Translations under genes and position numbers: made by a program | NCBI GenBank assembly: GCA_049999765.1 | Contig: JBNGIQ010008737.1 | Coordinates: forward strand, 1 to 29,862 | Reading direction: 5' to 3' | Length of the DNA stretch: 29,862 bases | Origin: Phaeoceros laevis | Taxonomy: Eukaryota; Anthocerotophyta; Anthocerotopsida; Notothyladales | The notes under the pieces: generated by a model | The model's input: only the letters and a program-made list of their open reading frames with translations | Told to the model about the DNA's origin: nothing | The model's database searches: none | Shown: positions 10,926-19,955 of the stretch, in pieces | Numbering within the stretch: the first letter of the stretch is position 1 | Layout of the letters: each line of letters starts with the position of its first letter

Positions 10926-11347
10926 ATGGATCCGTTCAGCAGTCGCCAGAAATCTCGATCTACATTCCGGCGCAAGCAGCGGGCCATAAGGAATCAAACA
11001 ACACAACACTCACAAAACTGCACAATCAGTTGCATCGAGAGCTGCAGACGTTTGTGGGTAGTCAGCACAATAGTGGGCAAAGTCACCAGCTATGTTACGC
11101 ACCTGTATCCTTTGTGTGTCAACACTGTCGAACCTACACACATCAAACTCATAGTGCAGGTCGGGTGGGTATAACACATAACAGATCTTCAGCTAATGCT
11201 AAGAGAGGTGTCCCAAATTATCCGTTGGAGCACCGTCAGAAACACAATCAAGAGGATATAGTTGTCAGCAAACTGCAAGTGTTGGTCAACGCCGTCTCCA
11301 ACATAGCTGCACAACTCATGAGTCTAGATGTTCACCTAGAAGCATAG
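10926..11347 (+). pseudogene. E2 extra ORF upstream of gag (basic start, CxxC, C-terminal helix)
   Basis: The ATG at 10926 starts a basic peptide (MDPFSSRQKSRSTFRRKQRA). The longest frame through the region is shifted (readable from 10922 to a TAA at 11345), so one frameshift would join a basic start to a body with CQHC (11117-11128). A final amphipathic helix (SKLQVLVNAVSNIAAQLMSL) precedes the stop. It lies about 100 bp after the PBS and 217 bp before the gag ATG. It is not a known gag part to my eye. The layout matches the pre-gag ORF of E1, which supports a real lineage-specific protein. No function is assigned. Confidence 0.45.
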
Positions 11348-11564
11348 ACACGAAATTTTTATTACTATTAAAACCACATCTTCTATCTCATAAAACTGCT
11401 CTAGCATCACTTTCTGTCCCACCAGTCGGGCACATATATCAAAAGCCTACAAACTGTTTGGAGTGCATAGTGCATCGTCATACACAGAAATCCAAAACGT
11501 CGAAGCTAGCAGCAAGTGTGAAAACGGAGATGTTGGGCTTGGCGGAGCCACATCCTAACCTTCG

Positions 11565-14500
11565 ATGTGGTCTCCCAACTTCTCGTTCCTAGGAAACCCC
11601 AGACCTGAATCACCTGCAAGACGTGATGTTGAGGAGACAATTGCAGCATTGAGAAGAGGGGGCCTTCTGGATGAGGAAGTTCGTCTTCCAAGCAGCTTAA
11701 GCAGTCCTGGTAGTGTGTCTGTGAGTCCTGTGTTTCCTTCAGAGGGAGATGCGTCTACACCGACGACACCAACCTTCAGGAATTCAAGCTTCTTTGCCAC
11801 ACTTGCTTCGAGTTCATATGATGCACAAGAAGACGAAGATGTCGTCAGTGTTTTGGGAAATAATGGAGTTAGTACTACTGCAGCTGGCATTACACCACAA
11901 GCAGTGCTGCAAACGAGTTCAAATCCTACAGCTAGTGTAGGTACAAGGCCGATTACTACAGCAACTACTGGAAGTGGGACAAGTACCTCAGGAGGACCTA
12001 GTGGGTCAGGAGGACCGGGAGGACCAGGAGGACCTGGTGGACCCGGTGGACCTGGAGCCCCAGGTGGACCTGGAGGACCTGCACAACCTGTAGGTGGGGT
12101 AGCACCCCCTGGAGCTGTAGCAATGGCCGGAATCTCATCAAACATTATTTCTGACTTTAAGGAGAAAGACAGGTTTGATGGGACTAACTTCGACGTCTGG
12201 TCCTTGCGCATGGAGATTTCTCTCAAAAGTAAGGAGCTTTGGGATGTTGTTGCTGGTACAGTGACTATGCCAGCAGATCCTGCAGCTGATCCACAAGGAG
12301 CTGCATTATTTACAAAAGCTAACAATCAAGCTTTAAATGTCATACTTGGTGGCATATCCTCGGAGTGGATGAAGAATGTCGCAAGGAATCTTACAGCTAA
12401 GGGCATGTGGGATGCGTTTGTCCTTCAATACTCCAAAGCGAACATGATCTCACAAGTTGCTGCAGATTACAAGCTCAGGTCCCTGCGAATGCGAGAGGGA
12501 GAGTCAGCAGAAAAATACATCAGCACGTTCAGGGCAGCAAGAAACACACTGCATGCTACTGGAGATGAGATTACCGATTTTCATGCTGGTGCAATTTTCC
12601 TGAATTCACTGACCCCTGCATATCGCTCTTTTGTTTCAACACAAAATCAACTTGTTCGAGAAGCTGAAAGTAGAGTGAGAGGAACACAGAATCCTCCTAC
12701 TCTAGACTTGAGCGAGATGTTTGGTGCTTTCCTACAAGAGGAAGCACAAATGGAGGGATCAACTCATGGAAGAGGACGTGACAAAGCACATGCATTGTAC
12801 ACGGAGAAAGGAAAGTTTAAAAAGAAGTGGGGAAACAAGCCTTACTCAGCGTCGAAACCTGCATCATCTGGAGCTGGCACTTCAAAGAAGAGGCCAGGAA
12901 ACTGTAGGTGGTGTGGCCTTCCTAACCACTGGGAGAGGGAGTGCCGGAAAAAGGCAGCAGGTGAGCCCAAGAAAGAACCTGCAGCAAGCATACATGTGAC
13001 AACGAAGAAACCCTCCAAGGGAGCACATGTAATCCTTACAGTGTGTCTGGCCAGTTCAGCTGCAAGGATGAACTCCTGGTTTGTAGATTCAGGTGCGACA
13101 GCTCACATTTGTCATAATCGACAATGCTTCTCTACATATGAAGAATCAAAAGACAGCCAATTTGTTTTGCTGGGAGATGAGAGTGGGCTTGTTATCAAAG
13201 GTCAGGGTACAGTACCTATGGCAATGGCGGATGGCAGCGTCGTCGAGCTAGAGGATGTTCTTCATGTTCCTGCCATGACAAAACATCTTGTGTCAGTCCG
13301 CCAGCTATGCAAGAATGGTTTATATACAGTGCATTTTTCATATGATAACTGCGAAATCAGGAGAAGACATACAAACCATGTGGTCACTCGTGGAACTGAA
13401 CGCTATGAGCTGTATAAGTTAGATGTGAAGCCCACACATCCCTTGAAGAAGTCTGCGAACACTGTTCATTTTGGGACTATCTTGGAGACCGCAACAGTGG
13501 AACCTGTATCAAAAACTCATGTTAGTAACAGTGTTGTATCTAACAACACTAAGCTGTGGCATCTACGTCTAGGGCATCCACATGCAAAAAGACTATACGA
13601 GTTGCCAACCTCTGACCTATACAAGGATGGGATTAAGGACAAGCTTGCTGACTTACCTTTGTGTGAAGCTTGTGTTTTTGGGAAGCAACATGAGCTTCCA
13701 TTCAGAAACAAGTCAGCAGAGCGAGCGAAGGATGTGTTAGAGCTAGTACACGCTGATATTTGTGGACCAATCTCAAGTAAGTCACTCGGTGGAGCTGAGT
13801 ATTTCATCTCATTTATCGATGACTACTCAAGGTTCACACATACCTATATTCTTTGGAAGAAGTCCGACGTGTACAGTGTGTTCCTCGAATACCTAGCTCT
13901 TGTGGAGCGGCAGACTGGAAAGAAGCTGAAGAAGCTTCGCACTGACAATGGGGGTGAGTTCACGTCAGTTTGCTTTACAGAACGGTGTGTTGAGGCAGGT
14001 ATCCAACAGCAGTTCACAGTGGTGTATACCTCTCAGCAAAATGGGGTGGTGGAAAAGAGCCACAGAGACAAACAGGACACTGCAAAGAGTATGCTGTATG
14101 CAGCTGGATTACCCATTCAGTTTTGGGCAGAGGCGATTATGTGTGCCACTTACCTACATAATCGCTTGCCTACCTCAGCTGTTGATGGTATGACCCCGTT
14201 TGAGGCCTTTACAGGTAGAAAACCAACAGTGGCTCATCTTCGTACCTTTGGATGCACGGCCTATGCTTTCCTGAGCAAGAAGAAACGGCGGAAACTTCAG
14301 TACTCTTCTCAGAAGATGGTATTCATAGGCTATACGGAAGGACACAAAGCGTATAAGCTGTATAATCCTCAAACAAAAGAGGTTATCTATGCTAGAAGTG
14401 TAATATTTGACGAAGCAAAGTTGCTGTCTAGCTTGGCAGCTAGAACTGCCTCCGTACATGAGCCTGTGGGAGCTAGTGCCTCTACGGCGGATGTTTTACT

Positions 14501-16548
14501 TGACGCAGATGAGTGGTGGGAGGAAAACGTGGTTCATTTTGACCAGTCAGATGGTAGTGCCGTGAACCAAACCTCCTCGGGGTCCACTGCAACAGGAGGA
14601 GCTGTGGGAGTGTTTCCTGCACCAACCATGGCTGATCGTGAGCCTGATGATGTTTCCAGTTCCGACAGTGATCAGGATGACACCCCAGCCCCAGCTGACG
14701 TGCATGCAGACCCATTACCACCAAGGATTGCAGTGCGACCAGCCTCTATACCTGCCCCCGTCCTCCGACCCAGCACGCGTACATCTGCACCTCCTGACCG
14801 GTACGGGTACAGTCCAAGGGATTTTCGAAGTGGCTCATCTAGCCGTGCTCGGGCAGGGAGGAAGTTGCCTCACCTGATTCACCTGCACCTGTGCCAGACA
14901 ATGCTGAATCAAGTGATAATTTGTCACTAATTGCCCTAGCCCTGCACAGTGCAACTATAAATCAGTCAGACCCTCTGACCCTGGATCAAGCTTTCAATGG
15001 GCCACAGGGAAGGAGTGGAAAGCAGCTGTGCTGGACGAGCTGCAAAGTCTCGAAGAAAATAAGACTTGGACTTTGTGCGATTTACCCAAAGACAGAAAAC
15101 CAGTTGGGTCGAAGTGGGTATTCAAGACCAAGTTGGACGAGCATGGTAATCTGTCTCGTCACAAAGCTCGCTTGGTAGCTCGGGGGTTTACTCAGGAAGA
15201 GGGAGTCGATTTCACAGAAACATTTGCTCCTGTAGCGAAATTTCAAACATTCAGGACAGTGATGGCCTTTGCAGCGCACCCAGATCTGGAGTTGCATCAG
15301 TTAGACGTCAAGACAGCTTTTCTGCATGGGTTGTTGGAGGAGGAAGTCTATATGATGCAGCCTCCTGGTTTTGAAGCTGTGGGAGCTGAGAGAAAAGTCT
15401 GTAGACTCCACAAAACCATCTATGGGTTAAAACAAGCCCCCAGGGCTTGGAACCAATGGATTCACGCTCTGTTGGTTAAATTAGGCTTCAGGCCAAGCAC
15501 ATCAGATGTAAGTCTGTATACTCTCAACAAGGGTAAAGATTACCTGTTTCTTGTTCTTTATGTGGATGACATGCTGCTGGCGTCAAACTCTTTTCACCTG
15601 TTAAACACTGTGAGAGATCTGCTTATGAGCGAGTTTAAGATGCAACATCTCAGAGAGGCCAAGTATGTTGTGGGCATTCACATACAGAGAAACAGGGGTA
15701 AAAGATCGATTACTCTTAGTCAGGAAAAATACCTGAGGGAGTGCCTTGCTCAGTTTAATATGACAAATTGCAAGCCCTGTGCCACACCCATGGTGGCTGG
15801 TCAGAGGTTGACCAAGTCTATGTGCCCTGTGACTGATGACGAAAAGGCAGCCATGGTAGGAGTGCCATACAGGGCCATAGTTGGGAAGATTTTATATTCT
15901 GGAAATACCACACGACCAGAAACACTGGTTGCCTCTGGTAATTGTTCACAGTTTCTGGAAAATCCAGGGACAGAGCACTGGGTTGCAGCCAAGAGAGTGT
16001 TAAGATATTTTGCTGGAACTTTGACAGTAGGGATTACCTATGTAGGGCAAACAGGCAGCATATTAAACTTACAGATCTATTGTGACTCAGATTATGCCGC
16101 TGATGTAGATACTCGAAGATCTGTTTCCGCCTTTGTAAGCACACTCTGCGGAGGACCTGTGGATTGGCAGTCAAAGAAACAACCTACAGTAGCACTGTCA
16201 ACAACCGAAGCCGAGTATAAAGTGCTTACCAAGGGAGCCAAAGCAGCCATGTGGACACGTCGCTTGCTTGCAGAATTGGGACATACACAAGTAGAACCAA
16301 CACTGCTTCACTGCGATAATTAGGGAGCTGTTGCTTTGGCAAGGAACCCAGTCTTTCATTCAAGAACCCGGCACATAGGAGTCCAGTATCACTTCATACG
16401 TGAAGCTATAGATGCTGGTGATGTTGCCATCACCTACATCGCAACTGCTGACAATCCGGCAGATGTCTTAACAAAATCGCTGCCCAAGGAATTGCACTAC
16501 AAGCATATGAAGACTCTAGGACTTATGCCAGCTCCAGTAAACTCTTGA
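11565..16548 (+). pseudogene. gag-pol: E2 gag-pol polyprotein, interrupted by two frameshifts and one stop
   Basis: The ATG at 11565 opens 1121 codons. In order: a glycine/proline-rich N-terminus (about 11990-12080), gag core (DFKEKDRFDGTNFDVWSLRM, about 12155), zinc knuckle CRWCGLPNHWEREC (about 12903), protease WFVDSGATAHICH (about 13077), HHCC region (LWHLRLGH, CEACVFGKQ), integrase with HADICG, RTDNGGEF and VVEKSHRD, then a Ser/Pro-rich linker. The frame shifts between about 14850 and 14873 and again near 14993 (GCTTTCAATGG). RT continues in the third frame with KARLVARGFTQEEGVDFTET, DVKTAFLHG and YVDDM (15559). RNase H has CDSDYA and STTEAEY, then a TAG at 16321 where Gln is usual (CDNQGA), and ends at 16546. 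Motifs are well kept; only these lesions break it. Confidence 0.93.
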
Positions 16549-16728
16549 AAGCACAGCGCAAATGTAATCTTCATTCAGAGTCAGATGAAGCATCAAGCAA
16601 GTCTTCCACCTCCAGCTCAAGTTGCTCCTGCGAAACTAAGCAAGAAACGGAGGTCTGACACAGTTCATGAGTGCACAGAAGAGAGTGAGTTGAGGAAGGT
16701 GCGAAGCAAGACCCGTCTGCTTACCTTG

Positions 16729-17100
16729 GTGATAGCGCATCGTCGACGGACTGCTGGCTTGGTGCGAGCGCGCTGTTGGCGCCTACAGGCAGTTGCTTGG
16801 CGACGATGGTCTGCAAGGCCGTTAGGCTGCTGGGCAGCGGGATCCTGGACGGCACATAAGCTCGCACAGCCCTGGCACCATGGCGGAGTGCTGTACGGAG
16901 GCAATCTGAACGGCGCGCAGGCGGCTGGCAGCCGTGGTTGGCTGGCTGCCTCACTGCTGGCTGGCGGTGAAGGAGGTTTGCACGGCGACGGTGTGCGGTG
17001 CGCCGGGCGGCGCGACATTCTGCGAGGCTGGAGCATCAGTGGTGGCGGTCATATCCAGGCGACGCCATCGTCAACCACAAGTGGCGGGCGACGGCAAAGA
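16729..17100 (-). other. GC-rich antisense exon-like insert between E2 pol and 3' LTR
   Basis: Base composition jumps to GC-rich after pol ends at 16548. On the minus strand the block ends in CACCAAG|GTAAGC, a consensus splice donor (exon end about 16729). Minus-strand frames are open toward it, one giving a Ser/Thr/Arg-rich segment like an organelle transit peptide (SRIPLPSSLTALQTIVAKQL). The frame is not certain, because low-complexity GC-rich sequence leaves several frames open. Its position and orientation match the antisense exon in E1 at 5283-5565. It is probably a captured host first exon with 5' UTR; the identity is unknown. Confidence 0.35.
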
Positions 17101-17146
17101 GCAAACAAGCGAAACAAAGAGAAACCTAATCTAACCTCATCTAACT

Positions 17147-17155
17147 GTGTGGGAG
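17147..17155 (+). promoter_or_regulatory. E2 polypurine tract
   Basis: GTGTGGGAG directly abuts the 3' LTR, the expected place of the plus-strand primer. It is short and imperfect, but E1 has a similar AAGTGGGAG before its LTR. Confidence 0.6.
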
Positions 17156-17389
17156 TGTTGGAAGACATACTTCAGTTAGATAGATAGAGTTAGGGATAGG
17201 GCACGTTTCGTGCCCATAAGTAACTTTAATAAGATAGCAACGGGTGCCGCTGACCTAACCGCTAGGCCAGCGGATACTGACGGTTGGAGGCCGGCAGACC
17301 TGCACTTACAAGAGGCTGCTGGCTGCGTTTGCAATGTGCGCATACTTTTAATCTATACTACATTAAAGTGTAATCTCTGATAATTGACA
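17156..17389 (+). repeat. E2 3' LTR
   Basis: 234 bp. Compared with the 5' LTR it lacks one A (CATAAGTAAC against CATAAAGTAAC) and has A for G in CATTAAAGTG. Ends with TTGACA; flanked by GGAATGGCCC. Confidence 0.95.
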
Positions 17390-17894
17390 GGAATGGCCCC
17401 ACGGGGTACCGGCCACGCTCGGGATCGGGATCGGATCGCCCCCTTTCTCACATCCGCCTCTCACATCCCCTCTTAACCTCTCACATCCCCTCTTAACGCG
17501 TCCCGGTTGAGTGGTTGAGTTTCGCCTTGGCTTGTATAGCTCCCATCCTCTGCACCTACCCCGTCGGGATAAACGGGCCACATGGCCCCGCCATGTGTTG
17601 CATGATTACAAGTCTACAAGAAGGGTTTACGGTGTTGGCCATTTATAAAATGGGCCCGTCAAATCTTGCATGAGTACAATTCTACAAGTCTACAATAGGA
17701 GTTTGTGACATTGGCAATTGGTCTATGTTATGGCGCATGCGGTGACCATGTGATGGCTTGTACAATTAAAATATACCACAATATGATCAAATATATAAGA
17801 ATATTGATATTTTTGGTGATTTTTTTATTCATAATTTCATAACCGGTTACTTTGTACCTAGTCTAAAGACAAAAGCCCACAAGGTCTAGCTATA
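17390..17894. repeat. Intergenic flank of E2 with a 20-bp perfect tandem repeat
   Basis: CTCTCACATCCCCTCTTAAC occurs twice head to tail at 17458-17497, within a pyrimidine-rich stretch. The rest is unassigned; no gene or transposon domain was recognised. It does not obviously continue the ORF1-like relic found on the other side of E2. Confidence 0.6.
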
Positions 17895-18288
17895 TTTTTG
17901 AGATACCAAATAATTGTCAATAAAATGAACATTTAATATTTTATACCAAAATTTATATTACAAGAAATTTTTTATATTTTTATAAATAATATAATTATTT
18001 TCTAATTCCATATCTTTTCATAGGTTGTTCGTAACTTCCTACCAACTTGTAGTAATCTTACAACTTTCTACTCTGAGTGGCTATTTTTTTACCTCCAACA
18101 ATATGATAAGTCTTCGTAAGATACCAAATAATTGTCAAAAAAATGAGAATTTCGTATTTTATACCAACGCACAATTTTGAGATACCAAATAACTGTCAAT
18201 CAAATAAGAATTTGGTATTTTATACCAAAATCTATTTCATAAAAAATTATTATGCTTTTATAAATCATATAGTTATTTCTAATTCAGA
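17895..18288. repeat. AT-rich dispersed repeat, three copies
   Basis: A segment starting TTTTGAGATACCAAATAAYTGTCAA and running about 115 bp through TTTTATACCAAAAT and TTTTATAAAT occurs at 17896-18013 and 18175-18288. A shorter copy is at 18118-18167. Each contains ATACCAAA and later TTTTATACCAA, and the third copy also TTTGGTAT, giving short inverted matches. Probably a decayed MITE or satellite-like unit. Confidence 0.6.
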
Positions 18289-18780
18289 GTTTAACGATGC
18301 GTCTTTCACACTACTCCTACATCTTCATACAACTTCATAGTTGGGTGGCTATGTGGTTCAAGCTTGTTAGCAAAATGCGGTGCAGTTGCGCCAAGTAATG
18401 CAGTGCACTACAGTTGCGCCAAGTAGTTGGCCCAGTATGCGGATCGGCTTTCGGGTATTTCTCAGAGGCTCTGGTTTGCCGGAGTCTGATCCGGCCCGGA
18501 TGTCGGACCGATATGTGGCATTTCCGGATGATCTCTCGGTGGCTACCCGGTTTAGGGTTGACTCGACTAGATTACTAGCATCCCGATTAGTCTAGATAAC
18601 TTTGGCGAGATGGCGTGTGGAGGTCGTAATGCATGAACTTTCAGCAAATACGAATTTGCAAATTCCCGCTTGAGCACTTGGACATCGTCGCCACCTCCCG
18701 TTAGAGTTGCAAGCTTCTCACTGCTCACTTGCAAGCTTCTCAGTGCTCCCTTACAGGGTGCGGTGCTATGTCCAGAGCAT
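18289..18780. other. Intergenic, short local duplications
   Basis: The 15-mer CAGTTGCGCCAAGTA occurs twice (about 18384 and 18412). GCAAGCTTCTCA(C/G)TGCTC occurs twice (about 18710 and 18731). No protein family was recognised. Confidence 0.4.
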
Positions 18781-18809
18781 TTAAGCTTCCACATTGTCAG
18801 TGTGAGAGT

Positions 18810-19357
18810 TGTTACAGAATGTTTGGATGAGTCAAGAGAATGCCTGGATGAGTCAAGAGATTTGGAAGGAGTGGTTAACTCACTTCTAGAAGTATGTACC
18901 CGTGCCCCTAAATCCGGACAGCAAGCATCTACTCATCATAGACAATGCAAAAGTTCACCTTGCAGGTCAAGCTGCTAAACTAGCAAGAGACAAAGGGCTT
19001 ATTGTAGTTACTTTACCACCACACTCGAGTCACAGGATGCAGCCCTTGGATGCTTGTTGCTTCTGATCATTCAAAGATAATTTGCAGTACGAGGTAGAGT
19101 TGTTGTTGCTCAATAATGCTTTGGGCAATAATGCTTTGGGGAATATCAGCAAAGAGGAAATAGCAATGTGTGTAAGTAGGGCAATCATGAGATCCCTCAC
19201 AGAGTCCAACATCAAAGCAGGGTTTCAAGCAACAGGAATATGGCCACTAGATGCAATAGTACTACAAAAACATTTTGGTCCTAGCATGCTGTTTCACAAT
19301 GATTGGGTTGAAGGAACAAATGTCTTACTTAGGCATAATGTGGCAGCACCTGGCTAA
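18810..19357 (+). pseudogene. Pogo/Tigger-like (DDE_1) transposase, C-terminal half, broken
   Basis: From about 18907 the frame reads HLLIIDNAKVHLAGQAAKLA, then VVTLPPHSSHRMQPLD, matching the second and later acidic blocks of DDE_1 transposases of the pogo/Tigger group. A TGA at 19064 interrupts it; the frame then continues to 19357 with KAGFQATGIWPLD, the usual C-terminal motif where an incoming helix follows the catalytic core. Upstream, a 16-bp duplication TGGATGAGTCAAGAGA (18823 and 18841) and frame damage obscure the first half, and the first catalytic Asp block is missing. It is a dead remnant. The N-terminal type of the same superfamily appears at 26488. Confidence 0.7.
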
Positions 19358-19955
19358 TGGATTAGCGGCAATTAGCTATGGGCTCATTTCTTTACATAAA
19401 ATGCTTTGGTAATCAATTTTGACTATTATTTTTTCCAACAAGATATCTATTGTTGTTGGATGGAGCTCAACACGTTTGCTAGTACCAGAAAAGGGAACAT
19501 GTTGTATGTGAGCAAGTTTCTCCAATTGAACCTTTGGCTTATCGCTAAGCATTCACTTGGTCATTGTGTGCTAGAAATGATCTTTGTTTGACAAGTAAGA
19601 ACTCAGTACTCAAATGAGAATTTGAAAGATAGTATGTATTCATGGACTACAATGACTCACGAAGTTCAACAAGAGCAAATCCCAGGAAACCTTAGACTTC
19701 ATTCTCCTACGTTGCTGGGTCAAGGTGATGTTTTGGAACACTCTATTTGACAGAGGCAGGGTGACTTTTTATCTTAGCCCTCTCTACACCTTTTAATGCT
19801 TGCCATATAACCTAGTATATGAGATTGTTCTATCAAAGATTTTATCTTTTAATGCAAAACCAATACAAAAGACAAAAAAATTGCTTAAGGCGCATAAAAG
19901 GAAAGAGCTTTACATGTCCTAGCTAGCTTTTGCAGAGAATGATGTAAGTTTCCAT
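19358..19955. other. Intergenic, between transposase relic and kinase gene 3' end
   Basis: AT-rich. A readable plus frame of about 50 codons (19597-19749) could be an eroded transposase tail, but it has no motif. No polyadenylation signal of consensus form was found for the minus-strand gene. Confidence 0.3.

Larger units (their letters stand above)
10582..17389 (+). mobile_element. Complete Ty1/copia LTR retrotransposon E2, 6808 bp
   Basis: Two LTRs (10582-10816 and 17156-17389) start TGTTGG and end TTGACA and differ by one base substitution (G/A near the 3' end) and one A indel. Between them lie a PBS, a pre-gag ORF, a gag-pol in copia order, a non-coding GC-rich segment and a polypurine tract. 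Near-identical LTRs point to recent insertion. The flanking five bases differ (GCGAC before, GGAAT after), so no target-site duplication is visible. The gag-pol is broken in three places, so this copy should not be autonomous. Confidence 0.95.

Noticed and set aside
11555-12325. 256-codon minus-strand ORF with collagen-like GPP repeats
   Set aside because: It is the mirror of the GGACCNGGN repeat and gag core of E2 on the plus strand; the repeat keeps the opposite frame open.
16585-17187. 200-codon plus-strand ORF after E2 pol
   Set aside because: Low-complexity GC-rich frame that runs into the 3' LTR; the splice donor and likely coding sense are on the other strand.
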